Origin: Veillonellaceae bacterium
Lineage (GTDB): Bacteria > Bacillota > Negativicutes > JAAYSF01
Reading direction: 5' to 3'
Length of the DNA: 64,000 bases
Assembly (NCBI GenBank): GCA_012523975.1
Contig: JAAYSF010000085.1
Span: forward strand, 1 to 64,000
Below the pieces are notes generated by a model, which saw only the letters and a program-made list of their open reading frames with translations, made no database searches and was not told the DNA's origin. Made by a program: the position numbers and the translations under genes. How positions within the stretch are numbered: position 1 is the stretch's first letter; every line of letters begins with the position of its first letter. Below, in pieces: positions 17,681 through 27,855 of this stretch.

Positions 17681-18532
17681 ATGAATAAGCCTATCTCAGT
17701 GATAGTCCATACCCTAAATGAAGAAAATAACATTGGCAACTGCCTAGAAAGCGTTAAGTGGGCAGATGAAATAATCGTAGTAGATATGTACAGTGACGAC
17801 AAAACAGTTGAGATTGCCCGGAAGTATACTGACAAAATCCTAATGCATGAGCGCTGCCGTTATGTCGAACCGGCTCGCCAGTGGGCTGTTGAACAAGCTT
17901 CTCACGAATGGGTGCTTGTTATTGACGCCGACGAGCTTGTCCCAATTAAAACACGCGACTTGCTGCGAACAATTGTCAATAGAGATATGTACGATGTTGT
18001 TATAATTCCGAGGGTTAATTATTTGTTCGGACAATTAATGAAAGGCAGTCGGCGCGGCGCGGACGAAGATCGGCAGTGCCGGTTCTTTAAAAAGAGCTTT
18101 ATAACCTATACACCTAAGATTCACTCTTTCCCCCAAATCCGCCCTGACGCCCAGATTGGCTGGTTGTCCGGGGAAGATCAGGCACTGATTCATTTTAATT
18201 ACGTTGATATTGAACAATTTATTGAGAGATTAAACTGTTATACAACGATAGAGGCCGAAACGGCTCACTTATCCGGAAGAACCTTTAATCTTGAAAACGA
18301 CTTCAGAGAAAGTATGAAACAAATCCAAGACATAGCTATCAGCGAAGAAGGGTTCATGAAAGACGGTATATATGGTCTAGGCGTCGCTGTACTTATGGCA
18401 ATGTATCGCTTTTCGATTGCGCTTAAACTAAAACTGATAGAAGATTATAACAGTATGAGCCCCAGAGATGTTATTCGCAGCAAATATCAAAGTATCGCCG
18501 ACGATATTATCAGCCAATATCACGAAAGCTGA
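17681..18532 (+). CDS. Family 2 glycosyltransferase (WaaE-like)
   Basis: 283 residues. ISVIVHTLNEENNIGNCLESV, EIIVVDMYSDDKTVEIARKY and WVLVIDADELVP are classic GT2; HERCRYVEPARQWA is typical of the WaaE/KdtX subgroup that adds beta-glucose to LPS cores. The C-terminal YDSI-like tail is helical. ATG preceded by GGGAGGGTAATGC. Last of the transferase run. Confidence 0.87.
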   Translation: MNKPISVIVHTLNEENNIGNCLESVKWADEIIVVDMYSDDKTVEIARKYTDKILMHERCRYVEPARQWAVEQASHEWVLVIDADELVPIKTRDLLRTIVNRDMYDVVIIPRVNYLFGQLMKGSRRGADEDRQCRFFKKSFITYTPKIHSFPQIRPDAQIGWLSGEDQALIHFNYVDIEQFIERLNCYTTIEAETAHLSGRTFNLENDFRESMKQIQDIAISEEGFMKDGIYGLGVAVLMAMYRFSIALKLKLIEDYNSMSPRDVIRSKYQSIADDIISQYHES

Positions 18533-18592
18533 ATTCATATGACAAACTAATTACTTGATTATATGAGCTTACCGACAGGAGGCGATTTTTGC

Positions 18593-18898
18593 GTGTTTAG
18601 AGATTGCTGCAATTTTTTTAAAAATATGCTCTATGAGAATGGCGTTCCCAGTTTGACACGGGTTCTTAGCTTGATTGCCTTCGCCGCATTCTTGTTATGT
18701 TCCGCATACCTAATGGTCAAAGGTCAAGTCTGGCCGCACTATGATACCTTCGCATATATCACCGGCGGCGGCGGTACCACGGCACAGCTTTTTAATAAAT
18801 TTGTCAACAGCAAGTACAACTCTCATCTCGGCAATTCACCCGATAAAGCTAATGCGGAAAGGCCCATTGCTGTTAAGAATACTGCTGACACTAAATAG
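18593..18898 (+). CDS. Small membrane protein, unknown
   Basis: Start chosen as GTG 18593 because GGAGG at 18578-18582 lies before it; an in-frame ATG at 18563 would lie upstream of that site. About 101 residues: Cys-rich N-terminus, one clear membrane helix (VLSLIAFAAFLLCSAYLMV) and possibly a weak second segment around the Gly-rich TGGGGTTAQLFNKF, then a polar tail. It loosely recalls phage holin-associated proteins, but no family was recognised. Confidence 0.6.
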   Translation: MFRDCCNFFKNMLYENGVPSLTRVLSLIAFAAFLLCSAYLMVKGQVWPHYDTFAYITGGGGTTAQLFNKFVNSKYNSHLGNSPDKANAERPIAVKNTADTK

Positions 18899-18908
18899 TT
18901 TCAAATTT

Positions 18909-18950
18909 AAACCCCCGATGACGCGGTCTGCGAAAATCGGGGGTTAAGTT
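18909..18950. terminator. Terminator between convergent genes
   Basis: AACCCCCGA / TCGGGGGTT stem with an 18-nt loop between the stop codons at 18898 and 18958. Confidence 0.7.
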
Positions 18951-18957
18951 TAATAAC

Positions 18958-19893
18958 CTAAATCGTATCCTTAAAGTAATTAATTGTTGCCTTTAATCCG
19001 TCATCCAGTGTTATCCGCGGCTGCCAGCCAAGTTTACTCATTGCCAACGTGATATCAGGCTGCCGCTGGCGCGGGTCATCGGCAGGCAGCTTTTGAAATA
19101 TCAATTTTGAATTAGATGCTGTTAAGGCCAAAACTTTTTCAGCCAGTTGTAAGATGGTAAATTCGCTTGGATTACCTAAATTTACCGGTCCGTTAAAACC
19201 TCTTTCGGTTTCCATCATAGCTATCAGACCGTCGACTAGATCATCGATATAGCAGAAAGACCTGGTCTGATTGCCGGTTCCATACACCGTAATATCTTGA
19301 TTTCTCAAAGCTTGCACGATAAAGTTGCTAACTACCCGGCCATCATTTGGGTCCATATTAGGTCCATAGGTATTAAAGATACGGACAACCTTAATATCTA
19401 AGCCAAATTCCCGTTGATAATCGAAACAAAGCGTTTCGGCGCAGCGCTTACTTTCATCATAACAGGCGCGCCTTCCGATTGGATTGACATTTCCCCAGTA
19501 ACTTTCCGGTTGAGGATGGACAAGCGGGTCACCATATACTTCCGAAGTTGATGTATGCAATATTTTGGCCCCATTGGCCTGCGCAAGTTCCAGCATGTTG
19601 TTAAGGCCAAAAACACTGGTTTTCAGGGTATTCAATGGATTTCTCTGATAATGCTCCGGGCTTGCCGGACATGCCAAGTTGTAAATTTGATCTACCGCGA
19701 GGTCTAGTGGTTCTGTAACATCATGTTCGATAAACTCAAAAAACGGGGTATTTAAGAGCTCAGCCACATTCGACTTGAATCCGGTATAAAGATTATCTAA
19801 ACATAGTACCTTATGGCCTTGTTTGACCAGACGTTTACACAGATGACTGCCAATAAAACCGGCTCCGCCTGTTACTAAAATCCGCTTAGACAT
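18958..19893 (-). CDS. UDP-glucuronate decarboxylase (UDP-xylose synthase)
   Basis: 311 residues from ATG 19893 (GGAGGGGC upstream; the track frame opens earlier). Extended SDR: NAD motif [10 protein letters not shown], substrate motifs [10 protein letters not shown] and [11 protein letters not shown] (catalytic Tyr/Lys), [18 protein letters not shown]. This pattern is typical of UXS, which converts UDP-glucuronate to UDP-xylose. The start overlaps the end of the UDP-glucose dehydrogenase gene by 8 bp, so the two consecutive steps are co-expressed and supply a pentose donor for the local transferases. Confidence 0.87.
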   Translation of the reverse strand: MSKRILVTGGAGFIGSHLCKRLVKQGHKVLCLDNLYTGFKSNVAELLNTPFFEFIEHDVTEPLDLAVDQIYNLACPASPEHYQRNPLNTLKTSVFGLNNMLELAQANGAKILHTSTSEVYGDPLVHPQPESYWGNVNPIGRRACYDESKRCAETLCFDYQREFGLDIKVVRIFNTYGPNMDPNDGRVVSNFIVQALRNQDITVYGTGNQTRSFCYIDDLVDGLIAMMETERGFNGPVNLGNPSEFTILQLAEKVLALTASNSKLIFQKLPADDPRQRQPDITLAMSKLGWQPRITLDDGLKATINYFKDTI

Positions 19894-21220
19894 AATAGCC
19901 CCTCCCAACGCAAAAATACTCAAAGCCTAATTGAGCCATTTGCTCGGGGTCATATTGATTCCGTCCATCAAAAATAAGCGGCCGCCGCATACGGCGCTTC
20001 ATTTCTGCGAAGTCAGGCTGCTTAAATTGCTGCCACTCTGTCACTAACACTATGGCATCAGCACTATCCAAGGCTGCCATCATATTGCCGGCAAAGTCAA
20101 TATGCTCGGCACAGTCCGCGAGCATTTGCCGGGCTTGAGATGCTGCCTCAGGGTCGTAGGCTGAAATAGTTACTCCCATCTCGGTCAGCATTCTAATAAT
20201 CACAACAGACGGCGCTTCCCGCATATCATCAGTCTGCGGTTTGAAGGCCAACCCCCATACAGCAATCTTTTTTCCGGTTAATTCTCCCTTAAAATAGCGA
20301 CAAATCATGTCTGCCAGATAACATTTCTGGCACTCATTAACATTTTCAACGGCACGGGCTATTTCCATTTCAATACCGTATCGCTGTCCGGTGGCAATAA
20401 GTTCTTTAACATCTTTAGGGAAACACGATCCACCATATCCGGCACCTGCATTAAGAAAATGCATACCGATACGACGGTCTGTCCCCATACCCTGCCGGAC
20501 ACTATTGATGTCTGCTCCAACCTTATCGCATAAACGGGCAATCTCGTTAATAAAACTAATCCGTGTTGCCAGCATAGCATTGGCTGCGTATTTGCTTATT
20601 TCAGCCGATTTTTCATCCATTAGCAAAATAGAATCTTTATCTTGAATAAACGGCAGATACAACTGTTTTACACAGTCAGCCGCCGCTTTATTACTTGCGC
20701 CAATGACTACCCGATCCGGCCGCATAAAATCCTCTACTGCGCCGCCTTCCTTTAAAAACTCAGGATTTGAAACAACATCAAACTGAATTTCAACACCCCG
20801 CAAGGCTAATTCATCACTGACAATCAGCCGCACCGCCTGTGCAGTACCGACCGGCACCGTCGACTTATTAACGATAACAATTGGGTTGACGATTAGCTGC
20901 CCGATTTCGCGGGCAGCTGCGTATACCTGCGATAAATCTACCTTACCATCTTTCCCTGTTGGTGTACCGACTGTTATAAACGCAACAGTGGCATCCTCTA
21001 GCGCCCTCTCTAAGCTAGTTGTAAAATACAGCCGCCCTGCCTTAGTATTTTTATCAACAATCTCTGCAAGGCCTGGTTCAAAAATTGGCAATTTGCCTTG
21101 GTTTAGGCTATCAATCTTGGCTTGATCCTTGTCAACACACCAAACAGTATTACCTGTTTCAGCCAGGCATGCACCTGTTACCAAACCGACATAACCCGTT
21201 CCTGCAACAGCGATTTTCAA
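19886..21220 (-). CDS. ugd: UDP-glucose 6-dehydrogenase
   Basis: Start TTG 21220 with GGTGGTG just upstream; residues before it in the open frame are unlikely. 444 residues: [17 protein letters not shown] Rossmann motif, [33 protein letters not shown], and the catalytic Cys in [12 protein letters not shown]. It oxidises UDP-glucose to UDP-glucuronate with two NAD. It feeds the decarboxylase encoded directly downstream. Confidence 0.93.
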   Translation of the reverse strand: MKIAVAGTGYVGLVTGACLAETGNTVWCVDKDQAKIDSLNQGKLPIFEPGLAEIVDKNTKAGRLYFTTSLERALEDATVAFITVGTPTGKDGKVDLSQVYAAAREIGQLIVNPIVIVNKSTVPVGTAQAVRLIVSDELALRGVEIQFDVVSNPEFLKEGGAVEDFMRPDRVVIGASNKAAADCVKQLYLPFIQDKDSILLMDEKSAEISKYAANAMLATRISFINEIARLCDKVGADINSVRQGMGTDRRIGMHFLNAGAGYGGSCFPKDVKELIATGQRYGIEMEIARAVENVNECQKCYLADMICRYFKGELTGKKIAVWGLAFKPQTDDMREAPSVVIIRMLTEMGVTISAYDPEAASQARQMLADCAEHIDFAGNMMAALDSADAIVLVTEWQQFKQPDFAEMKRRMRRPLIFDGRNQYDPEQMAQLGFEYFCVGRGYYV

Positions 21221-21401
21221 GGTCACCACCCCTATCTGGCTCATGCTAAATCATTATCATCATTTTCATGCTATTCACCAGATAGTTAAAGGGTTACAGT
21301 ACTTGTACACAGGCCTTTTTAAAAATTAAAACTCAGCTGTAACATAAGTCTGCGACAATTCATATATTACACTAAAAGTTTGCAAAAGGAGGGTAATTAG
21401 A

Positions 21402-21629
21402 GTGGTCGATGACCGAAAGTCTGGTTGCTGTGACTGTTGTAACGACATTCGCGATATTGTTGCCTGCGTTTGCAGCCTTGATAAAGAATTTGAATGCGTC
21501 GAAGAAGCGTTAGGTCATTGTGATAACCAAACTAAAGCTAAGGTGCTTACTTGTGTAATTCTGCGCGAAATTAAAGAGCTTGATCACAAGCTCAATCGCA
21601 TTATACGCCATTTAAAATGCCCGCAGTAA
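21402..21629 (+). CDS. Small Cys-rich protein, unknown
   Basis: 75 residues from GTG 21402 with AGGAGGGTAATTAGA before it. Cys cluster near the start (GCCDCC, then ACVCS, FEC), more Cys at positions about 50 and 73, and a helical charged C-terminus. Good ribosome site and a terminator after it support a real gene. No family recognised; metal binding or a disulfide-rich spore protein are both possible. Confidence 0.65.
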   Translation: MVDDRKSGCCDCCNDIRDIVACVCSLDKEFECVEEALGHCDNQTKAKVLTCVILREIKELDHKLNRIIRHLKCPQ

Positions 21630-21650
21630 ATTAATTAGACTTCAATAGAA

Positions 21651-21693
21651 AATAAGCCCCACAGCGTGTACTCCTTCTACTGCGGGGCTTATT
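21651..21693 (+). terminator. Terminator of the small Cys-rich gene
   Basis: AATAAGCCCC-ACAG / CTG-CGGGGCTTATT with a T-rich end. Confidence 0.75.
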
Positions 21694-21722
21694 AGTATGC
21701 TAAAAATCTATAGAGGTGAATT

Positions 21723-22601
21723 ATGGCCGATTTTACCTTAACAACGCCGGTAGCATTTTTTATTTTTAACCGTCCTGATACAACTGCTCAAGTTTTTGAA
21801 CAGATACGTCAGGCTAAACCGCAGAAGCTATTAGTCGTTGCCGACGGCCCCCGAACAACACACGCTGCGGATATCGACAAATGCGCCGCGACCAGGTCAA
21901 TCATCGATACAATTGACTGGGACTGTCAAGTATTAACTAATTACTCCGACATAAATCTGGGCTGTAAGGTTCGTATGTCTTCAGGTCTTGATTGGGTCTT
22001 CAATACAGTCGATCAAGCCATTATCCTTGAACACGACACCTTACCCCACCCGTCCTTCTTCCGCTTTTGTCAGGAACTGCTGACACAATATCACGACGAT
22101 AACCGAGTCATGAACATCTCGGGCTGTAATTTTCAATTCGGCAACCAACGAACCAATTACAGTTATTATTTCTCACGTTGTGTACATTGCTGGGGCTGGG
22201 CATCTTGGCGTCGAGCTTGGCAATATTATGACATCACTATGTCGCTGTGGCCCGAGGTTTCTCAAGGTGATTTACTTCAATCGCTATTAGTTCATGACCA
22301 GGCGCTGGCCTACTGGCACAAAGTGTTCGATGTCACCTATCACGGCTATATCAACACTTGGGACTATCAATGGGTTTTTAACTGTTGGAGTCAAAATGGG
22401 CTTTGTATATTACCTAATATCAACTTAATTTCAAACATTGGCTTTAATGCTGAAGGAACACACACAACCAACACTTCGTCCCGGGTTGCCAATTTGCCGA
22501 CTGGGCAAATGGATTTTCCGCTCCGGCACCCACCTATTATGCTGCCGGACGTCGAGGCCGATAAATTTACACAGCAGCTCTATAATTCCGGAGAGATGTA
22601 A
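21723..22601 (+). CDS. GT2/GT-A glycosyltransferase
   Basis: 292 residues; ATG after TAGAGGTGAATT. PVAFFIFNRPDTTAQVFEQI, LLVVADGPR, IILEHDTLPHPSFFRFCQEL and HCWGWASWRRAWQYYD follow a pattern common in bacterial GT2-like sugar transferases (often labelled hemolytic-protein HlpA-like). The EHD acidic motif probably binds the metal-nucleotide. It is 18 bp before the next glycosyltransferase and belongs to a three-gene operon ending in gmd. Confidence 0.82.
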   Translation: MADFTLTTPVAFFIFNRPDTTAQVFEQIRQAKPQKLLVVADGPRTTHAADIDKCAATRSIIDTIDWDCQVLTNYSDINLGCKVRMSSGLDWVFNTVDQAIILEHDTLPHPSFFRFCQELLTQYHDDNRVMNISGCNFQFGNQRTNYSYYFSRCVHCWGWASWRRAWQYYDITMSLWPEVSQGDLLQSLLVHDQALAYWHKVFDVTYHGYINTWDYQWVFNCWSQNGLCILPNINLISNIGFNAEGTHTTNTSSRVANLPTGQMDFPLRHPPIMLPDVEADKFTQQLYNSGEM

Positions 22602-22619
22602 AATGACGGAGGATTTATA

Positions 22620-24566
22620 ATGATTAGGGATTTGCGCGTTGGTATCCCAATTGTCGGCAGTAAAGGCTGGCTAGGCGGCGTTTCACATATGGAGCTCCAC
22701 GTTAAAGCCGTCACTGCGCTGCCTAAAGATGAGCGCCCGCAGCTCTTTCTTGTTATTACTGACGACTCGTTTGAAAGTTACCAATTTTACCGTTCTTGGG
22801 TCACTTTGTTTGATAGCGTGATCTATATAGGATCTGACTGTGAAAAGGTTTCAGCTATAACAGAGTTGCCGGTTATCCACTGTAAAAGCTGGGATGAGCT
22901 TTTTACCATAATTGACTTCTTTTTTCCGGTTAGTTTTAATGTCCTTCCAAATCACTGTGCGGCTTCATGGATCCACGATTTCCAGCATAAACACCTGCCA
23001 GATTTTTTCCCTGCTCATGACATTGCCTTGCGCGACGATCTTTGTCAGCGTATTGCCGATCAAGCTAAACTGGTTTTCTGCAGCAGCCGCGCGGTCGAAA
23101 GTGATTTTAAACGGTTTTATCCTGATTCCAAGGCTTTGACGTATGTATTGGCGCTGCGCATAAAGCCCGAACCTGAATGGTATGAAGGTGATCCAATTGC
23201 AGTCCAAAATAAGTATGGCTTACCGGATGAGTTTGTACTTTGCTCAAATCAATTTTGGGTACATAAGAATCACCGTCTGTTGTTCGCGGCTATTGCCCAA
23301 CTGCGTCAAACAGGTCAAGATGTTCATCTGGCCTGTACAGGTTTGCCGAATGATTTCCGCTGCCCGGACTATATGGACCAACTTAAAGCATATATCGAAG
23401 AACTGGGGATTGCTGACCTTATCCACATTTTAGGGCAAATTCCGCGCCAGGATCAGATTCAGCTTATCCGCCGCTCACTGTTTGTTGTGCAGCCCTCACT
23501 GTTCGAGGGGCTTAGTCTTATCGTGCAGGAATGCCGGGCCTTAGGGAAAACAATCGTCTTGTCGGATCTGGATGTTCATATAGAACACGAATATGGAGTT
23601 TACTTTAAGCGAGCAGATAGCAAAGACCTTGCCGCTAAAATGCGTCAACTTGTTTATCACGCTAAACCGGGCCCAGATACTATGCGGGAAATCGAGGCCA
23701 GGCTGCAAGCTGAAGGGCTGACAATCGGGTATGGAAAATCTTTCTGTAAAATGGTCGAGCAAGCCCAAGCATTATTCAACACTAACAGACCGCCTTCGAC
23801 TGACTCACCAGTTCTTATTGCCACATCACTTGCACTATCGGCTGATATGTCCAGTCAACGGCATGCTATCGATAGTTGGCTGCAAGCAGGGTTTGCCGTA
23901 GTCTCATTAAACAGGCCCGAAGATATTTCGGCACTTAAGCGTGAGTTTCCCGATATTAGCTTTGCTGTTTTAAGCCATAACGGTGGCAACAATTATAACG
24001 CGCGACAAGTTTATCTAAATGATTTGCTAAATTACCTACGACAGAGCAATACCGCAGTTTGCGGCATAGTAGAGCCTGATATTTGCCTTTATGGAAGTAA
24101 TTTAGTGGCCGCCATTGCTAAAGAAGCTGTTAACTGCCTGATATATCAAGAAAAAACTAGCATCGAAGGTCTTCGCTGCTTTGAGGGAACGGCCTTTCCC
24201 GGACCAGGCTGTATCTTTTTCGACCGTCAAATTTTGGCTTGCTATCCGAATGAGACGTTTAGTCTAGACCAGCCCTGGTGGGATTACTGGGCCATTCTTA
24301 TTCCGCTTATCAATAAAATCCCGATTAAACATGTGACAACACCATTTGCTTACCACGTCACTCATAGTCAGCATTATGATATTGATATTATGATATCACT
24401 CGGCAGCATTCTGGCTAAATATGCCCCGCCCCCCTTTGAACTGTCTGGCCAGACTTTAGCAAAATACCAGACAATTATTGCCCAAATCATCAGCAACCAC
24501 TCGCTTGACGTTGCCATCTATAATCTTAACGTCAACGATATAGCTTACCGCGAGGTGAAGGCATGA
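22620..24566 (+). CDS. GT4 glycosyltransferase fused to the C-terminal domain shared with the GT41-type enzyme
   Basis: 648 residues; ATG after GGAGGATTTATA. Residues about 1-390 are a GT-B enzyme: [49 protein letters not shown], and [21 protein letters not shown] (GT4 E-x7-E). Residues about 397-648 begin [20 protein letters not shown] and contain [27 protein letters not shown] and [12 protein letters not shown]. The GT41-type protein at 2094-4907 has the same domain (IATSLSLENVNIQ, GIINPDICL, WLDYWAVIVPLM). The domain may be a second sugar-binding or transferase unit; unknown. Confidence 0.85.
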   Translation: MIRDLRVGIPIVGSKGWLGGVSHMELHVKAVTALPKDERPQLFLVITDDSFESYQFYRSWVTLFDSVIYIGSDCEKVSAITELPVIHCKSWDELFTIIDFFFPVSFNVLPNHCAASWIHDFQHKHLPDFFPAHDIALRDDLCQRIADQAKLVFCSSRAVESDFKRFYPDSKALTYVLALRIKPEPEWYEGDPIAVQNKYGLPDEFVLCSNQFWVHKNHRLLFAAIAQLRQTGQDVHLACTGLPNDFRCPDYMDQLKAYIEELGIADLIHILGQIPRQDQIQLIRRSLFVVQPSLFEGLSLIVQECRALGKTIVLSDLDVHIEHEYGVYFKRADSKDLAAKMRQLVYHAKPGPDTMREIEARLQAEGLTIGYGKSFCKMVEQAQALFNTNRPPSTDSPVLIATSLALSADMSSQRHAIDSWLQAGFAVVSLNRPEDISALKREFPDISFAVLSHNGGNNYNARQVYLNDLLNYLRQSNTAVCGIVEPDICLYGSNLVAAIAKEAVNCLIYQEKTSIEGLRCFEGTAFPGPGCIFFDRQILACYPNETFSLDQPWWDYWAILIPLINKIPIKHVTTPFAYHVTHSQHYDIDIMISLGSILAKYAPPPFELSGQTLAKYQTIIAQIISNHSLDVAIYNLNVNDIAYREVKA

Positions 24567-25648
24567 AAAAAGCATTAATTACCGGAATAACCGGGCAGGA
24601 TGGTGCCTATCTGGCTGAATTCTTACTTAATAAAGGGTATGAAGTGCACGGTATAAAACGACGTTCATCGCTGTTCAACACCCAGCGAATTGATCATCTT
24701 TACCGGGATACCCACGAAGAAAATGTACGTTTTATTCTGCACTACGGCGATTTAACTGATTGTGCTAATCTTATCCGCATAATGCAAGAAGTACAGCCTG
24801 ATGAGGTTTATAATTTAGCTGCTCAAAGCCATGTTAAAGTATCTTTTGAAACCCCCGAGTATACTGCTAATAGTGATGCGGTTGGCACTTTACGGCTGCT
24901 TGAGGCTATCCGCATTCTGGATTTAACCGAAAAAACAAAATTCTACCAGGCTTCAACCAGTGAATTATTCGGTAAAGTACAGGAAGTACCGCAACGAGAA
25001 ACTACTCCCTTTTATCCGCGCAGCCCATATGCGGCAGCCAAATTATATTCGTATTGGATAACAGTTAACTACCGCGAGGCCTATAATATATTTGCCTGTA
25101 ACGGCATCCTTTTTAACCACGAATCACCGCTGAGAGGCGAAACCTTTGTCACGCGTAAAATTACCAGAGGCGTCGCCCGCATCAAACTTGGGTTACAGGA
25201 TGTATTCTACCTTGGCAACCTGAACGCAAAACGTGACTGGGGCTATGCCGGTGATTACGTTGAGGCCATGTGGCTAATGCTGCAGCAGGAGCAGCCAGAT
25301 GATTTTGTCATTGCTACTGGGGAAACTCATTCAGTCCGCGAGTTTGTAGAGCTAGCCTTTAAGAATGTCGGGATAAATATCATTTGGCGTGGCACCGGCA
25401 TCGACGAACATGGTGTTGATGAAGCAACAGGCAAAATCGTGGTTAGAGTCGACCCGCGCTACTTCCGTCCTACCGAAGTTGATTTATTGTTGGGAGACGC
25501 TGCCAAAGCCAAAGCAAAACTTGGCTGGCAGCCTAAAGTCACCTTTCCGGAGCTAGTCGCCATGATGGTCAAAGCGGACACCGACCAGGCAAAATGCGAT
25601 TTACTCTGCCAAAGCAATGGATTTCGAGTCCCTCAGTATGAAGAATAA
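24563..25648 (+). CDS. gmd: GDP-mannose 4,6-dehydratase
   Basis: 361 residues; ATGA overlap with the previous gene. [21 protein letters not shown] (NADP motif), [30 protein letters not shown], catalytic [12 protein letters not shown] and [17 protein letters not shown] are diagnostic of GMD. It makes GDP-4-keto-6-deoxymannose, precursor of fucose, rhamnose and perosamine-type donors. No following reductase or aminotransferase is in the window, so the final sugar is unknown. Confidence 0.94.
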   Translation: MKKALITGITGQDGAYLAEFLLNKGYEVHGIKRRSSLFNTQRIDHLYRDTHEENVRFILHYGDLTDCANLIRIMQEVQPDEVYNLAAQSHVKVSFETPEYTANSDAVGTLRLLEAIRILDLTEKTKFYQASTSELFGKVQEVPQRETTPFYPRSPYAAAKLYSYWITVNYREAYNIFACNGILFNHESPLRGETFVTRKITRGVARIKLGLQDVFYLGNLNAKRDWGYAGDYVEAMWLMLQQEQPDDFVIATGETHSVREFVELAFKNVGINIIWRGTGIDEHGVDEATGKIVVRVDPRYFRPTEVDLLLGDAAKAKAKLGWQPKVTFPELVAMMVKADTDQAKCDLLCQSNGFRVPQYEE

Positions 25649-25654
25649 ACGGAA

Positions 25655-25690
25655 TAACAAAGCTGACCTGTTTGGGAGGTCAGCTTTGTT
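25655..25690. terminator. Bidirectional terminator
   Basis: AACAAAGCTGACCT / AGGTCAGCTTTGTT stem with a 7-nt loop between gmd and the convergent cupin gene; its right arm overlaps the cupin stop. Confidence 0.85.
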
Positions 25691-26102
25691 ACTCTTGCAG
25701 TATTATGGGGTAATCTACGTCTACTTGGTCCCGTTCTTTTTTTAGCACCGGACATTCATCGCAGTAGGCAGCAATCGCAACCCAATTCTCAGTACCGACT
25801 ACTTTGGCAGGATGCGGTGCATCGGTGGGAATCAAAAAACAGGTACCAGGTTCGAGCACATATTCATTATCGCTGATAGTTAGTATCGCCTTACCCTTAA
25901 TAGTATAGACAATCTCATCACCCAAATGAATATGCGGCGTGCCTACTGATCCAGGCGGGACATCCAAGAACGCCATCTTTAAGAAGTTGCTGCAAGTGGT
26001 CCTTGGCGAAAAAAAAACCTGCCGAAAGATTTGGCCAAACTGTTCCTGCTTTAAGATTTCGAGCTTTTTAATCTCGGGAACTTTTTTAATCTCCAATTCC
26101 AA
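25689..26102 (-). CDS. Cupin-domain protein
   Basis: About 135 residues. Cupin motif 1 GTPHIHLGDEIVYTIKGKA and motif 2 PGTCFLIPTDAPHPAKVVG supply His/Glu metal ligands. C-terminal tail has CDECPV. The start is a TTG: 26102 is only two bases from AGGAGG, while TTG 26096 has a spacing of eight and is more likely. Small-molecule binding or isomerase role not inferable. Confidence 0.8.
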   Translation of the reverse strand: MELEIKKVPEIKKLEILKQEQFGQIFRQVFFSPRTTCSNFLKMAFLDVPPGSVGTPHIHLGDEIVYTIKGKAILTISDNEYVLEPGTCFLIPTDAPHPAKVVGTENWVAIAAYCDECPVLKKERDQVDVDYPIILQE

Positions 26103-26198
26103 TACCTCCTATTGGCCTACCGAATTCCTATTAGAAGGTATGAAAAACGGCCTGGTGCTATGCCTCATGCCAGACTGAGCAGACTGGTAAAATATTAC

Positions 26199-27722
26199 TT
26201 AGCAGCAGTTTTTATTGGGAAGCATTACATAAAAAGTAGTCCCTTTGAGGCTGGAATCCACAGTAATCCGTCCATGGTGCCGTTCGACTATGCTATAGCA
26301 TACCGACAGTCCTAGCCCCGTTCCTTGCGGCTTAGTCGTGATAAAAGGCGTACCGAGTTTATCTAAAACAGCGGCATCTATTCCCGACCCTTCATCCTGA
26401 ATAGCTAAAATTACGTCCTGATTGTCTAAGTAGGTCTGAATTGTTAGCTTGCCCCCGCTTTCCATAGCTTCCAGTCCGTTGCGTACCAGGTTTAATATAA
26501 GCTGGCGTATCTCCCTTTCATCTAGGGTTAATCTCGGAATATCGCCTGCCAAATCCAGCTTAATTTCCTTATTATTCATCATAGCATCGGCTTGAATTAT
26601 TGGATATAGAGAATTAATTACGTCATTTAGATTTATACAGGCAGTTTGGATTGTTCTGTTACGCGCCAATGACAAAAATTGCGTAATTATATGATTTATC
26701 CGATCCAACTCTTCAATTACTATCTCAATATAACCGTGATCTCTTTCATTGGTTAGCCTTTTTCCCAGCAGTTGCAGAAACCCCCGCGCCGCCGTCATGG
26801 GATTGCGTATCTCATGAGCCACACTGGCAGCCATCTGACCAACTAAATTAAGGCTTTCCAGCTTAGACAGCTCTTTTTCAAACGCCCGCTGTTCAGTTAT
26901 GTCATTCATCAGCAAAAGGATAAGGTCGCGGCCATTAAAATTAACAACCTCGTTCGACAGCAAAACCTCGCGCCTTTCCCCCCGCTTAGTCAGATAATAG
27001 GTCTCCAAATTAGAAATACCTGCTCGTTCAGCGATAGTTTTTTCTAATACTGCCGGAGCACATTCATAACATAGCTTTAGGTCGCCTATTGTACGACCAA
27101 TCACCTCATATTTTGACCAGCCCGTATTACTTAAGAACTTGTTATTGACATCGATAAACCGTCCATCTTTGTCATGAATGCCCATCATAATCGGGCTTGC
27201 GCTAAACGCCATTGCAAAGCGCTTTTCAGATGCGCGCAGGGCCATTTCGATTTGCTGCCGCTGTAAATTCTCAGCTTTTAGACTATTATTTGCAGCCTCT
27301 AGCTCGCAGGTTCGCTCCTTTACCAACTCTTCCAGCTGATTTTTATAGGTTTGCAGTTCGTCTCTAGCTTTTTGCAATTCGAGATTTTTAATCTTAAGTT
27401 TAGTTATATCATAAAAAAAGACATACAGATTCCCAGCATTGGGAAACATGCGTAACTCAAACCAACTGGCTAACGGTTCATAGTAATACTCAAATTCAGC
27501 TTCTTTATCAGCTTGTACTGCCTGCTTATACATTTGACGCAAATCTTTAACCATAGTTGTAGGAAAAACCTCTGAAAAGCTCTTGCCGATAACTTCTGTT
27601 TTATGCTTAGCCAAAAACGCCAGAGCTTTTTTATTAATATATGTTAAACATAAGTTGCTATCCATAGCATAAAAGCCATCGGAAAGATTTTCAAGAATAC
27701 AGGCTAGCACATCAGGTTTCAT
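26199..27722 (-). CDS. PAS-domain sensor histidine kinase (sporulation-kinase-like)
   Basis: ATG 27722 follows TGGAGGTTCAAC; the frame upstream is not needed. 507 residues, no membrane segment: PAS 1 (about 1-110, ILENLSDGFYAMDSNL), a coiled-coil linker, PAS 2 (about 165-280), then HisKA with VAHEIRNPMTAARGFLQLL (phospho-His) and HATPase with LNLVRNGLEAM, IQDEGSGID and GTGLGLSVCYSIVERHHG. Soluble PAS kinases of this build feed the Spo0A phosphorelay in spore formers; the link here is inference. No response regulator is adjacent. Confidence 0.9.
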   Translation of the reverse strand: MKPDVLACILENLSDGFYAMDSNLCLTYINKKALAFLAKHKTEVIGKSFSEVFPTTMVKDLRQMYKQAVQADKEAEFEYYYEPLASWFELRMFPNAGNLYVFFYDITKLKIKNLELQKARDELQTYKNQLEELVKERTCELEAANNSLKAENLQRQQIEMALRASEKRFAMAFSASPIMMGIHDKDGRFIDVNNKFLSNTGWSKYEVIGRTIGDLKLCYECAPAVLEKTIAERAGISNLETYYLTKRGERREVLLSNEVVNFNGRDLILLLMNDITEQRAFEKELSKLESLNLVGQMAASVAHEIRNPMTAARGFLQLLGKRLTNERDHGYIEIVIEELDRINHIITQFLSLARNRTIQTACINLNDVINSLYPIIQADAMMNNKEIKLDLAGDIPRLTLDEREIRQLILNLVRNGLEAMESGGKLTIQTYLDNQDVILAIQDEGSGIDAAVLDKLGTPFITTKPQGTGLGLSVCYSIVERHHGRITVDSSLKGTTFYVMLPNKNCC

Positions 27723-27796
27723 GTTGAACCTCCATAGTGAGTTAGGTATATATTTTTCCACAAAACAGCTTTTTACCTGCAAGAATTACCCCTTAA

Positions 27797-27826
27797 ATAA
27801 AAAACCAGGCGCCGTAAAGCGCCCAG
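27797..27826 (-). terminator. Terminator after cysK
   Basis: Minus strand TGGGCGC-TTTAC-GGCGCCTGG followed by six T. Confidence 0.75.
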
Positions 27827-27855
27827 TTAACCTGCCAGCAAAGTAATTTATACCC

